A stretch of 64,000 bases of DNA from Myxococcus xanthus (lineage in GTDB: Bacteria > Myxococcota > Myxococcia > Myxococcales > Myxococcaceae), in the NCBI RefSeq assembly GCF_006402735.1, contig NZ_CP017174.1, forward strand, positions 2,421,001-2,485,000, written 5' to 3'. Below are positions 51,472 through 60,856 of this stretch, piece by piece. The position numbers were made by a program, and so were the translations under genes. How positions within the stretch are numbered: position 1 is the first letter of the stretch; every line of letters starts with the position of its first letter. Under the pieces are notes generated by a model, which was given only the letters and a program-made list of their open reading frames with translations, did no database searches and was not told where the DNA came from.

Positions 51472-53187
51472 TCACTCCGGCTGGAGGAAGCGTCCGTCCA
51501 CCAGGTGGTCGATGACCTCTCGCGCGGAATGCGGGTCGAGCCGGGCCTTCGCGCCGAGCTTTGACACCGCGCTGGAGACGGTCGTGGGGTGCTCGAAAGC
51601 AGCCAGGGCGGCCAGGAGGATGGCGCCGTCCTCGCCCTGCGTGAGCGTGGGGTCGGAGAACCGCTTCGGGCTGACAGAAGGAGCGCAGCTCATCGTGATG
51701 CCATCCACGGAGCGGAGGACCGTCACCGCCTCACCCGCGAGCTTCGCGGGGGCGCGATGGCTGCCCAGCCACTCCCCCAGGGTAAAGCGCTGGGTCCAGG
51801 GGGCGGTGTTGCGCAGCCGCGTCCTGCCCTGGATGGCGACGCTCTTGCGCGTGTCGCGGTGCTTCCATGCCAGCGCGTCCACCCGGTCGGAGGTGTGCTG
51901 GACCGCTGCTTCCAGCGCCGCGTCGCGGAAGCGAATCATCGGCACGGACACGTCACCGGGCTCGCGGCGCTCGAAGTAGCCGAGGAACTCCGCGAACGTC
52001 TTCGCCTCTGTCACCATGTCGAAGCGCGCGGGGTGCTGCGTCACCAGCGCCCCGGGCTGCGCTTCGAGCCGCTGGTAGCCCACCACGCAGTCCAGGCCGA
52101 TGATGCGCTCCACGAGCCGCAGCTCCTCCGCCAGGGTGGCCTTGCTCGCGAAAGGCAGGCCTCCGATGCCGGAGATTTCGATGTCCAGGTTGGGGTACTT
52201 GCGGCAGGCGTCGATGACTTCCAGCAGCTCGTGGTCCTTCGCGCAGGGCTTGAGCAGGCCCCGGCCCATCTGCTCCAGCCGCTGCTGTTCGGAGAAGCAA
52301 CCGATATCGATGACCATGTAGACGCGCTGGAACGTCGCGGCCAGCGCCGCCACCAGCTCCACCCGGGGTACGCCCCACAGGAAGTACGTGCAGCAATGGC
52401 TGGAGAGGTCCACGCCCGCCCAACTGCTGCTCAGGAACCCGGCGGTGCTGCCCGCGAAGTCGTAGCGCATCTGCCACGTCCGGGCGGCGATCTCCTGGTG
52501 GTCGCGGCGCACGTTCTCCTCGGCGCGCAGGAAGGGCTTCGCGCGCCCGAAGTCCGCTTTCTGGTTGCCTCGCGCCCCGCCGCAATACAGGCAGTTCTCA
52601 CCGCACCCCTTGCCGGGAGCGACCCAGCCGGAGAACGAGTGCTGGTCCATCTGGCTGAGGAAGATGTCGTTGAAGTGCGAGTAATAGATGTCGTCCGTGT
52701 TCGTGGAGCGCTGCACGTACTCCAGCGGCATCCGGCGCGGCCGGCCGTCCGGACTCCTCGTCACGACGTTGGGCGGCGCCTCCTCGCCGTTGCACAGCGC
52801 CAGCAGTGGCACCTCTCCGTCGCCCAGCATGATGTGGTCGATGCTGTCGTAGCCGCTCAGCTCCTTCCACCAGTACGACGCGGAGTTGCCTCCCACGACG
52901 ATGCGGATGGAGGGGTCGAGCCGCCGCACCGTCCTCGCGATGAGTAGCGCGCGGTCCACGTGGTGGAACCACTTGAGGCTGATGCCCACGAGCTTCGGGC
53001 GTACGCGGCGCAGGAGGCCCTCGAAGGTGCGTGTCACCTCGGCTTCGGTCTCATCCCCGTCGTACAGCCGCACGAAGGCCTCGATGCCGCCGCGCCGCAG
53101 GTAGCCCGCCAGGTACAGGATGCCGCACGTGGCCTCCCCCGTTCCGGCACCGACGAGGAGGACTGGAGAGAGGACACGACCGCCCAT
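51472..53187 (-). CDS. B12-binding domain radical SAM protein
   Basis: A 571-residue enzyme. Residues ~1-150 form a B12-binding-like Rossmann domain (VLLVGAGTGEATCGILYLAG, PKLVGISLKWFHHVDRALLI, IRIVVGGNSASYWWKELSGY, IMLGDGE). The radical SAM cluster motif CxxxCxxC is C195, C199, C202 (GCGENCLYCGG). A C-terminal segment (residues ~500-571, EDGAILLAALAAFEHPTTVS and AREVIDHLVDGRFLQP) resembles a winged-helix or PqqD-like domain. Family members catalyse methylations or RiPP maturations. No precursor peptide was recognised beside it. Monocistronic by spacing. Confidence 0.83.
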   Translation of the reverse strand: MGGRVLSPVLLVGAGTGEATCGILYLAGYLRRGGIEAFVRLYDGDETEAEVTRTFEGLLRRVRPKLVGISLKWFHHVDRALLIARTVRRLDPSIRIVVGGNSASYWWKELSGYDSIDHIMLGDGEVPLLALCNGEEAPPNVVTRSPDGRPRRMPLEYVQRSTNTDDIYYSHFNDIFLSQMDQHSFSGWVAPGKGCGENCLYCGGARGNQKADFGRAKPFLRAEENVRRDHQEIAARTWQMRYDFAGSTAGFLSSSWAGVDLSSHCCTYFLWGVPRVELVAALAATFQRVYMVIDIGCFSEQQRLEQMGRGLLKPCAKDHELLEVIDACRKYPNLDIEISGIGGLPFASKATLAEELRLVERIIGLDCVVGYQRLEAQPGALVTQHPARFDMVTEAKTFAEFLGYFERREPGDVSVPMIRFRDAALEAAVQHTSDRVDALAWKHRDTRKSVAIQGRTRLRNTAPWTQRFTLGEWLGSHRAPAKLAGEAVTVLRSVDGITMSCAPSVSPKRFSDPTLTQGEDGAILLAALAAFEHPTTVSSAVSKLGAKARLDPHSAREVIDHLVDGRFLQPE

Positions 53188-53459
53188 GCGACGTACACCG
53201 GCCTTTCAGGAGACGGCGGGCAGCGTAGGCGAAACAGGCCCGTCTCGGGCGGAATGGTGGCGCCCGTCCGCCTGGCTGCCCGTCCCCATCCGGGTAAGGC
53301 GGAGCATTTCAGCAGGTCCGCCAGGTCTGCGGCACGCAGCGGGGACTGGAACTCCGCGTCCTGCTTCACGCCCGGTAGCCAGTCTGCTCCGAAACACGCG
53401 GGCATGAGAGGTGCTCGCGGAGCACCCGAGCCGGGTCATGGCGGCCTTCCGTCCGCCGT

Positions 53460-54812
53460 TCACTTCGGCGACGCACCGTTGCTCGTGCGAAGCCTCGCGA
53501 GGGTTCGCTCGAGGACCTTTCGCTGGAGATGGTCCTGGGGAATGCCTGGCGTCCGGTCCATCTCGCTCAAGGCCTCGGTCAGCAGTCGCTCCGCGTGTGC
53601 CCGCTCGCCATGTGCCATGAGGATGCGCGCATGGCCCGCGAGCACGGTGCCTCGGGAGACTCCCTTGGCCAGGGCCAGGGCCCGCTTGCTCGCCGTCAGC
53701 GCCTCATCCTTCCGCCCGGCCATCAGGTACAGCGCCGCGAGCCGGGCTGGCGGGTTGTAGTCCCCGGGCAGCTCCCGCTCGCTGCGCTCCAAGAGGGGAA
53801 TGGCGGCGTCCGGCTCGTCCAGCAGCGCGGTGGCCATCACCCGATGCGAATCGAGCGCCGCGCGCTCCTCGGCCCCATTCGCGTGAGTGGCCTGGCGCTG
53901 GAGGAACGCCCACCAGGTCCGTGCCTGGTCGCGCAGCCCCGCTTCGTCCCCGGACGCCTCACGGGCCTCGCAAGCCAGCTCGTAGAGCGACGAGCGCTGA
54001 AGCGGAGTCAGCTCGGTCTCGGGAGCACCCAGGGCCCGGTTTGCCTCCTCGGCGAACTGGCCGCGCACCGCTCGCGCCTCATCGGTGTCCGTGTCCAGCG
54101 CGCAGCCCATGCCCACGTACAGCAGCCGCGTGCGATCGTCCACGCGCGAGAGCTTCGGCAGCTCCCTCGCGGCCACCCGCATGCAGTCCGCGGAGGCGCC
54201 CGTGGCGGCCAGCGACTTGCTCCAGGACACGAGGGCGCCCGCGCGGCGCGCGTCCGCGGGTGCCAACTGCTCCAGGGTCCGCTGATAGGCCGCCGCGGCT
54301 TCGCCGTGCTGACCGGAGAGGGCGAGCGCATCCGCCCGGACCAGCGCCTCCGTGCCCAGGCGGCCTTGCTGGAAGGTCCGCTCGGATTGCTCGAGCAAGC
54401 CCAGTAATTGGGGGAGGGACACCGCACCCAACGAGCGCGCGAGGACGGCACCCGTTTCTGGCTCCAGGACGAAGAAGGTGGGCCACGTGTCCACCGGGTA
54501 TCGCTGGAGGAAGGCCATGCTGGTGTCGGCGTCCGTGTCCACCGCGAGCCAGACGAAGCGGTCCGCCCACTCATCCAGGGCGGGGGACGTCAGCACCGTG
54601 GCGCGCATGGACCGGCACGACTGGCACCAGGGGGCCCAGGCCTCCACGAGGACGGGCCGCCGGCCCTCCCGCCCCGCCTGGAGCGCTCCCTCCCAGTCAT
54701 TCTCCATGAAGACGGGCCCTGCCTTCGCGGGAAGGGTGCGCTGCGGGGTGGCGGGAGGCGTCGCGCACCCCCAGAGCAGCAGCAGGGCGCCGACGGCGAG
54801 TCTCATCGTCAT
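53460..54812 (-). CDS. Lipoprotein with thioredoxin-like domain and TPR-like repeats
   Basis: A 450-residue protein: MTMRLAVGALLLLWGC lipobox, then a thioredoxin fold (VLVEAWAPWCQSCRSMRATV, with WCQSC; LVAVDTDADTS-like strand; YPVDTWPTFFVLEPE with cis-Pro region). The C-terminal ~270 residues are helical repeats (TPR-like: GQHGEAAAAYQRTLEQLAPA, LPGDYNPPARLAALYLMAGR, RKDEALTASKRALALAKG). GGAG before ATG 54812. The protein would be in the periplasm or on the outer membrane, possibly in disulfide exchange with the Cys-rich lipoproteins of this organism, which is speculation. Confidence 0.8.
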   Translation of the reverse strand: MTMRLAVGALLLLWGCATPPATPQRTLPAKAGPVFMENDWEGALQAGREGRRPVLVEAWAPWCQSCRSMRATVLTSPALDEWADRFVWLAVDTDADTSMAFLQRYPVDTWPTFFVLEPETGAVLARSLGAVSLPQLLGLLEQSERTFQQGRLGTEALVRADALALSGQHGEAAAAYQRTLEQLAPADARRAGALVSWSKSLAATGASADCMRVAARELPKLSRVDDRTRLLYVGMGCALDTDTDEARAVRGQFAEEANRALGAPETELTPLQRSSLYELACEAREASGDEAGLRDQARTWWAFLQRQATHANGAEERAALDSHRVMATALLDEPDAAIPLLERSERELPGDYNPPARLAALYLMAGRKDEALTASKRALALAKGVSRGTVLAGHARILMAHGERAHAERLLTEALSEMDRTPGIPQDHLQRKVLERTLARLRTSNGASPK

Positions 54813-54999
54813 GGATTCTCCGGGGTTGTGGGCTCGACGCGGGCCCCAGACACCCCGGGGGCTGGTGCGGTTCCGGAATGCGGACGGATTGGACGGAGAG
54901 GGGCTGTGTTGAGAGGGGGAGGGCTGGAGCCGCAGCTCCGCGCCCCCCGAGGACCGAGTCGCTCGGGGAGCGTGGAGCATGCCGTGGCCGGCGGTGACT

Positions 55000-56361
55000 T
55001 CAGCGCGGCGTGACCTTGAGCAGCTTTCCGTTGGTGGCGTCGGTGAGCAGGTAGAGGGCTCCGTCGGGGCCCTGCACCACCTCGCGGATGCGCGCGCCCA
55101 GGTCCTTGAGGAGATGCTCCTCGCCCACCACGCGGTCGTTCCGCATCATGAGCCGCACCAGCGCCTGGCTGGACAGGCCTCCGATGAAGATGTTGTTCCG
55201 CCACTCGGGGAACAGGGTCCCCGAGTAGATGGTCATCCCCGAGGGAGAGATGACCGGGTCCCAGTAGTACACGGGCTGCTCCATGCCTGGGCCCCGAGGG
55301 CTCTCGTGGATGGGCGCGCCGGAGTACTCCTCGCCATACCCGATGGTGGGCCAGCCGTAGTCCTTGCCGGCCTCGGGGCGGTTGAGTTCGTCACCCCCGC
55401 GCGGTCCCATCTCGACCGTCCACAGCCGGTGCTGGCTGTCGAGCGCCGCCGACAGGACGTTGCGGTGGCCCACCGACCAGATTTCCGGCTTCGCCCCCTC
55501 GGTATTCACGTAGGGGTTGTCCTGGGGCACGGAGCCGTCGGGATTGATGCGGACCACCTTGCCGAAGTGGCTGTTCACGTCCCGAGCCTGCACCCGGCCC
55601 GCGAGGATGGAGCGCTCCCCGAGCGTGACGAACAGCTTGCCGTCGGGGGTGAACACCATCCGTCCCCCCGAGTGCAGCGTCGACTCGAGCGTGGGCATCA
55701 TGCGGAAGATGACCTGGACGTCCTCCACGCGAGGCTGCGCACCGTCCACGAGCTTCGCACGCGCCACCGCGAGCCCGTTGCCGCCCTGGCGTGGCTCGGA
55801 ATAGGTCCAGTAGATGAGCTGGCTCTGCGCGTAGTCGGGGCCGACCTCCACGTCGAGCAGGCCCCCCTGTCCGCGGCCATCCACGTTGGGCAGCCCCACG
55901 ACGGCGGGAGACTTCGCGCCCTGCGGTGTGACGATGTAGAGCGAGCCGGTGGGCTTCTCCGTCACCAGCATGCGCTGGTCGGGCAGGAAGGCGATGGCCC
56001 AGGGATTCCTGAATCCCGAGGCAATCTCGGTGACCTGGATGGGCGTCTGCGTCTGGATGGCTGGGACGCGTGTCTGCCCGGGGAAGGCCGGATCGAACTC
56101 GGGCACGTTGGGCGGCCCCTGCGGGACCGGGGGGCCTGTGGGAAGCGGCTCTTCAGGCGGAACACCCGCGTCGTCCGGCGGAACGCCCGCGTCATCTGGC
56201 GGAACGCCCGCGTCATCTGGCGGAACGCCCGAGTCTTCCGGCGGGAGGCCCGAGTCCTGCTGCGGGACGCCCGAGTCCTGGGGCGTTGGCGTGGGGTCTG
56301 GCGTCTGGCTGCAGCCAGATAGGAGGGCGGCGACGATGAGGGGCAATGACAGGGTTCGCAT
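55000..56361 (-). CDS. PQQ-dependent sugar dehydrogenase-type lipoprotein
   Basis: A 453-residue lipoprotein (MRTLSLPLIVAALLSGC) with a Pro/Asp-rich linker of 7-residue repeats (GVPPDDA type) and then a ~350-residue six-bladed propeller of the soluble glucose/sorbosone dehydrogenase family: GFRNPWAIAFLPDQRMLVTE, GGLLDVEVGPDYAQSQLIYW, GGRMVFTPDGKLFVTLGERS, EIWSVGHRNVLSAALDSQHR, EMGPRGGDELNRPEAGKDYG and WPTIGYGEEYSG. These oxidise sugars with PQQ and Ca2+ in the periplasm. ATG 56361 places the signal correctly. Confidence 0.9.
   Translation of the reverse strand: MRTLSLPLIVAALLSGCSQTPDPTPTPQDSGVPQQDSGLPPEDSGVPPDDAGVPPDDAGVPPDDAGVPPEEPLPTGPPVPQGPPNVPEFDPAFPGQTRVPAIQTQTPIQVTEIASGFRNPWAIAFLPDQRMLVTEKPTGSLYIVTPQGAKSPAVVGLPNVDGRGQGGLLDVEVGPDYAQSQLIYWTYSEPRQGGNGLAVARAKLVDGAQPRVEDVQVIFRMMPTLESTLHSGGRMVFTPDGKLFVTLGERSILAGRVQARDVNSHFGKVVRINPDGSVPQDNPYVNTEGAKPEIWSVGHRNVLSAALDSQHRLWTVEMGPRGGDELNRPEAGKDYGWPTIGYGEEYSGAPIHESPRGPGMEQPVYYWDPVISPSGMTIYSGTLFPEWRNNIFIGGLSSQALVRLMMRNDRVVGEEHLLKDLGARIREVVQGPDGALYLLTDATNGKLLKVTPR
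56169..56280. repeat. 21-bp coding tandem repeat
   Basis: Five to six units of 21 bp (first CGTCGTCCGGCGGAACGCCC) start at 56169, 56190, 56211, 56232, 56253 and 56274, coding the GVPPDDA-type linker of the sugar dehydrogenase lipoprotein. The first three are nearly identical, so the length may vary between strains. Confidence 0.75.
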
Positions 56362-56743
56362 GCGACTCTCTCCTGGGGGATAGAACGGAAATGAACATCG
56401 CGTGCCTCGTGTCGAGTGGAAAGTCCGCGCTTCAACCGGCGGCCGGACCGTGCCGGACATCGGACAGAGGCTCGGCTCTCGGGCGGAGCTCAGCACGCCA
56501 TCGCCAATCGCTGTGCAGCGAGGCACAAATTGTATGGAGTGGCCGTAGTATCCCGTTCACGGCGAAGCGGTGCCAGGGCAACGCCCCTCATTGGGCCGTG
56601 CACGGGGGCTTCACGGCGGTGCTCACCTGGGACTCCGCCGAAGAGCCACCGGCCAACGCCCAGGAGGAGCGCGACGAGGACGAGAGCCGGCTTCCTGCCT
56701 CACGAGCCCAGGGGGCGCCCTGGGGCCGGGCGAGAAGAGCGGG

Positions 56744-57235
56744 CTACGGTTCCGCGCCAGGGTGGGCTGAAGACTTTGGCGACGGGGCCCGGCCCGGCAG
56801 GACGGCGCGGAGCCGCGCATCGCGCAGCCAGAGCCCCAGCCAGAGCAGCGTCGCGATGTAGACGGGGAAGAGCATGTGGGAGAAGAGCGGGTTGCCGACC
56901 CGGACGTGGGTGGCGACCGCGCCTCCGAGATAGCCCGTCCACAGGATGGCCCCCAGCACCGAGAGCCGGGGAGTGAGGTACACCGCCAGGCACGCCAGCT
57001 GAACGATTCCCAAGCCGAAGAGCACGCTCACGGGGTAGCCGAGCTCCACCGTGCCCTGCTGCGCCTCCGGAATCTGGAGCAATTTCCCGGTAGCATCGAA
57101 CAGCAGGAAGAGGACGGCGATGCCGCTCAGGATGCGTCCCGTCCACAGGGCCTTCTTCGAGGAGTACTGCGTGCCCGACTGCAGGCAGGGGGCCGGGGCG
57201 GTGTGCTGGAATTCGGTGTGGGTCGTCATGGTCAT
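56744..57235 (-). CDS. DoxX family membrane protein
   Basis: A 163-residue protein with four hydrophobic segments (ILSGIAVLFLLFDATGKLLQ, VSVLFGLGIVQLACLAVYLT, VLGAILWTGYLGGAVATHVR, MLFPVYIATLLWLGLWLRDA) typical of DoxX-like proteins. Members are linked to redox and thiol metabolism in other bacteria. ATG 57235 has GGAG 6-9 bases upstream. The C-terminal tail is Pro/Arg-rich. An operator-like sequence lies ~100 bases upstream. Confidence 0.85.
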   Translation of the reverse strand: MTMTTHTEFQHTAPAPCLQSGTQYSSKKALWTGRILSGIAVLFLLFDATGKLLQIPEAQQGTVELGYPVSVLFGLGIVQLACLAVYLTPRLSVLGAILWTGYLGGAVATHVRVGNPLFSHMLFPVYIATLLWLGLWLRDARLRAVLPGRAPSPKSSAHPGAEP

Positions 57236-57633
57236 GGGGTTCTCCGTGAAGCGGTTTTGAGGGTTGGACCGCCATGGCCGCCGAAAATCATCGGTCGGTC
57301 GGAAGAAAGATCGCGGGCCTTCCTCGCCTGACTGACCGCCGCTCAGTTTGGCGGGCAGGGTGGAGGAACGAAGGCCTCGCTGAGGCAGGCCTCCCTCGGT
57401 TCAGCGCGCTTCTGGCCCGCGCGCCATCATCCATTGCTGTGCAGTGAAGGACCCAGCGGGTGCAGGCGCGAACGTCACGCGCGGCCGTCAACCCGACGAA
57501 CCCGCCGGAGCACTGACCGGTTGGCCCAACGCCGTCGTTGGAGGACTCTCCGGCGGCGGTGTGGTTTCCGCCGGACTTGGCATCGCCAATGGAAATCTCA
57601 CGCGAGGCTGAAGCTCGTCACGACGCGGCACTC
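57236..57633. other. Intergenic region between DoxX and DNRLRE genes
   Basis: About 400 bases with no supported gene. It contains the TetR-type operator candidate at 57331-57347 and a CGGTCGGTCGG sequence near 57290. Confidence 0.4.
57331..57347. promoter_or_regulatory. TetR-type operator candidate upstream of doxX-like gene
   Basis: ACTGACCGCCGCTCAGT is a near-perfect palindrome with ACTGA/TCAGT arms, typical of TetR-family operators. A related CGGTCGGTCGG sequence at 57290-57300 lies between it and the start codon at 57235. No tetR gene is in this part of the window. Confidence 0.4.
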
Positions 57634-58163
57634 CTACCCATCAATCGAGTTGACGCCCATCTTCTCTGCTTCCGTCGTGTCGCTGTACCAGAGGTTCCGC
57701 TCCCCGCGCGTGTCTCCCGCGCCCGCTGGCTTGTTGTTCCAGGTGATGGTCCGCTCGTGCCAATCGTCATCGGGGACGTAGGTCGTGTAGGCGTTTCCGT
57801 CGCCCCTATGTGCGACGCCAGTGTTGGCGGTCACGGAGAGCCGCACCGAGCGCACTCGAATATTCGGTGGCAGGAGGCTCAAGTCGAAGCGCATGTAGAC
57901 GTGACTGTACTGGCGGTTCACTTCCCACGCGGAATACTGGCCGTAGTTGGTGTCCGGTGCGGAGGAGGTGACCTGAGAATCGGCCACGGGCTCCATCGTC
58001 ACCGTGGTTCCGCCCAGCGCGGAGGTTCGGGTGGCGACGGGAAGCGGGGTTCGGGAGAGGACTCCACGCTGACATCGCCGCACCCCGCGGCGCAGAGCGC
58101 GAGCAGGGCCGTCAGCGAGAGCGGATGTCGGTGAGGCGGAGAGAATTGCTTCAAGAAATGCAT
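57634..58163 (-). pseudogene. DNRLRE-domain lipoprotein with a frameshift
   Basis: ATG 58163 (GAGG upstream) opens a lipoprotein signal (FSPPHRHPLSLTALLALCAA, GC) in one frame; near 58035 the sequence moves to another frame, giving VTMEPVADSQVTSSAPDTNY, VYMRFDLSLLPPNIRVRSVR and WHERTITWNNKPAGAGD, the DNRLRE (CBM96-like) domain, ending at 57634. The frameshift may be real or an error. If intact, it would be a small surface protein of carbohydrate-binding type. Confidence 0.55.
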
Positions 58164-58310
58164 CAGGTCTGCCTCTCTGTGAGAGTTGTCAGACACGGGG
58201 CCTGATGCCGCCGTGAATCCAGGTGTACATCACGACTGAGAAGGGCCGGGCACGCTCATTCCCAGACCCGCAGTGTCGAGGCGCGGGGTGGCGGTCTAGG
58301 ATGCCGCGCC

Positions 58311-58649
58311 ATGGGAATCTTCGTCATCGGGTCTTTCTTTCTGGCGCTCCTTGGAGGGGGCGTGCTCGGGGTCGTGTCACTCCTCATCCACCTGTTCGCG
58401 GTGCGAAAGGGGCGCGGCTCGTGGAAGCGGTTCCTGCTGATTTCCGGAGCATCCACGGTGGTGGTGGGCGTATCAGCCTATTTGTGGATGTTCAGTGGCC
58501 CCGAGGCATCGGGCGCACCGACAGGGGACGACTACGCGCGGGCCATCCTGGGAGCAGCGCTCCTTGGAGGCTCGCCTGGGGTCGGGCTGCTCGCCGGACT
58601 GCTGACCTTGCTCAAGGGCAACGCACCGGCCCCCGTCTCGCCGGCATGA
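58311..58649 (+). CDS. Small membrane protein of unknown function
   Basis: A 112-residue protein with three hydrophobic segments (FVIGSFFLALLGGGVLGVVS, FLLISGASTVVVGVSAYLWM, GAALLGGSPGVGLLAGLLTL). No family. ATG 58311; a short acidic loop lies between the second and third segments. Stands alone. Confidence 0.6.
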   Translation: MGIFVIGSFFLALLGGGVLGVVSLLIHLFAVRKGRGSWKRFLLISGASTVVVGVSAYLWMFSGPEASGAPTGDDYARAILGAALLGGSPGVGLLAGLLTLLKGNAPAPVSPA

Positions 58650-58852
58650 GGGCGCCTGATAGGGGACCCATGCGTCACCTGGCGGCCGTCGCTCTCTGGG
58701 TGCGTTGGTGTTGCAACCGGAGCCCCACGCCGCACGCGGGCGTGGCCTCCAGAGGCGAGGCGCGCTACTGCATGCGCTTCTTCCCCTGCTGAAGACGCGC
58801 TGGCGAAACGAACAGTCGAGTTCGTCCGCCATGGGGTATCCCCAGTTGCCCT

Positions 58853-59766
58853 CTATGCAACGGCCATGGGGGTAGGGTCCTCACGCGGACTCAGCCGCCG
58901 CCTGGGCGCCCCGAGAATCCCTGTTGCCATGTACCAACCGAGAACAGGACCAGCCCCTGCTCCCATGACGGGTACCGGGAAGTTGCCGAGCATCGGCACG
59001 CAGAGGGTCGCGGCGATGTAGACGAAGAGACTGGTAGCGAGGGGTGTTCCAGGGCCATCGCTTGTCTTCCATCGGGCGGTGCCTGGCGCGGCGGGCAGAA
59101 GGAGAAGGGCAAGCGCGGCCACTGCGCCGCGATGCCGAGCGCGGGCGCCAGACTGGCGGCGAGCTGGAGGATGCGCTCGACGTGGGGGACCGCGGGGAGT
59201 GGGTCCGGCTGGAGCCATGCACCGAAGCCGATGAGGAGAACGACGGTGCAACTGACGGCACGCTGGAGCCAGTGCGTCGAGTGCGCGCGGGCGAGCAGGG
59301 TGCTCGCCGCCAGTGCGAAGGCAGTCCCCTGGCCTGCGTCGGGTTGCGCGGCATGGACGGCCGATAACCCCACGGCAAGGACTGCAGCGGCGGAGAAGCG
59401 CCGGTGCAGCGCATCGCTCATTCCGAGGAGCACCCACGGCACCGCCACGGCGGAAGCGTGGAGACGAACCTGCCCCAGCTCAATCCATCGATGAACTTCG
59501 TCGAGTCCCGGAAAGAGGAGCGTCGAGGCGGTGAGCAGCACCGCGATGACGGAGAGGGGGCCGGAGACTCTCAGGAGTATCGCGCTCGAGAGGCGTCCTG
59601 CCATGGCCGCCACGCCAGCACCCAGTGCCGCCGCCGTCGCATTGATGGCGAATGCGGCGATGGGAGCGCCACTTCGCCATGCGACGAAGGCGCCCAGGAG
59701 CATGGCGGGAAGTGGCAGGAGCAGAAGCCATGACGGTGCAGTCTTCTGCGCCTCGGTTGGAGTCAT
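58853..59766 (-). pseudogene. Multi-pass membrane protein with a frameshift
   Basis: ATG 59766 opens PSWLLLLPLPAMLLGAFVAW, GPLSVIAVLLTASTLLFPGL, HRWIELGQVRLHASAVAVPW and other hydrophobic segments to about 59110, where the good frame changes; the continuation LVTSLFVYIAATLCVPMLGN-like (TSLFVYIAATLCVPMLGNFP) runs to 58853. The HRWIELG-type motif recalls FtsW/RodA-like sequences loosely, but the protein is too short for that family. A single-base shift near 59110 explains both parts. Confidence 0.5.
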
Positions 59767-59825
59767 GCGGGGCGTATAATACGAGCGACAGTGCCCTCGC
59801 CTTGCGGCGCCCGGCCCCGACCTCG

Positions 59826-60746
59826 CTAGTAGGTGCCCCAGCGCGAAGGCAGGGGGCCGCTCCACTGTGTCCGAGTCCCGGGCGTCGTCAGCGGCGAGTC
59901 TCCGGCGATGCGCATGACGTTTGCGTCCGCGTTCATGTTGGACCAGTCCACGGCGATGTTGCGGCAGTACCGGTCACGGGCGAACCCTGTCTGGAGGTCA
60001 TGCACACAAGGCGTCGGGTCCCAGACCCGGTCTGCTTGCAGACGCTGGACCGCTGCGACGATGTTGGAGGGCATCTCCCCGGAGGCCCGGACGAAGGGAA
60101 CGCCGTCGATGGGCGTGCCGTCCGACGCGAAGAGTTCGAAGACCTTGCCGGAGTAGCTCAGCGCGCCCGGCATGCTGAAGTCCCATGCCCCGGCGGTGAA
60201 TGGGGCGGCCTGTCCACAGGAGGCCGGGTTCCCAGGGGCATCCGTGCATGCGCCGCGAAGGTGGAGGACCAACACCGCGCCCGTCTCCACCGTGTAGCCC
60301 TGGGGGAAGGTGAAGGTGAAGTTGGAGTTGGTGAGCTCCTTGAGGGAGATGCCCGTCAGCGAACCGCCGGTGACAGCCACCAGCTCGATGAGTTCCTGCT
60401 GGACGTACGGATTGATCTCCGTGATGCGCAGCGAAGCCTCCGGCGCGGAACTCCCGGCATCCGTGCCCGAGTCCGGCGCGCCGGCATCGCCCGAGCCTGC
60501 GTCCACGCCACCGTCATCCGAGCCCGGCTCCGTCGAACCCGCGTCCACCCCGGCGTCTTCCATGCCTGCGTCGACGGTTCCCGAGTCGGGCAAGGAGGCC
60601 TGAACGCAGGTCTCCTCCACACAGACGATGTCCGGTCCACGGGACGCGCAGTCGCGGCTCTCCGTGCATTCGGAAGAGGAACAGGCGGAGAGGAGTGGGA
60701 GCAGGGCGAAGGCCAGGACTCGTGGGACGCGGTGTGTAAGGAGCAT
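59826..60746 (-). CDS. Lipoprotein with lamin-tail-like domain
   Basis: A 306-residue lipoprotein (VLAFALLPLLSAC) with a Cys-rich stretch and then an Asp-Ala-Gly-rich linker (DAGMEDAGVDAG type), followed by ~190 residues resembling a lamin-tail domain (LRITEINPYVQQELIELVAV, GISLKELTNSNFTFTFPQGY, GAVLVLHLRGAC, GKVFELFASDGTPIDGVPFV). Such domains occur in secreted proteins and may bind DNA or surfaces. ATG 60746. Surface location inferred; function unknown. Confidence 0.75.
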   Translation of the reverse strand: MLLTHRVPRVLAFALLPLLSACSSSECTESRDCASRGPDIVCVEETCVQASLPDSGTVDAGMEDAGVDAGSTEPGSDDGGVDAGSGDAGAPDSGTDAGSSAPEASLRITEINPYVQQELIELVAVTGGSLTGISLKELTNSNFTFTFPQGYTVETGAVLVLHLRGACTDAPGNPASCGQAAPFTAGAWDFSMPGALSYSGKVFELFASDGTPIDGVPFVRASGEMPSNIVAAVQRLQADRVWDPTPCVHDLQTGFARDRYCRNIAVDWSNMNADANVMRIAGDSPLTTPGTRTQWSGPLPSRWGTY

Positions 60747-60856
60747 GGGGGGAATTCCTGGAAGCAAGAGGGGGAGACGGAGGGCGGTGATGACGGAGTG
60801 GCAGGGGCCGCAGATACACGGCCCGCCAGCAGCCCGTTGAGCCCACTTCATTTTTA

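Noticed and set aside
56169-56280. 21-bp repeats as a regulatory iteron array
   Set aside because: They lie inside the sugar dehydrogenase gene and code a low-complexity linker.
58669-58792. Small open frame of 40 codons ending CMRFFPC
   Set aside because: No ribosome-binding site or homology pattern; composition is not convincing.
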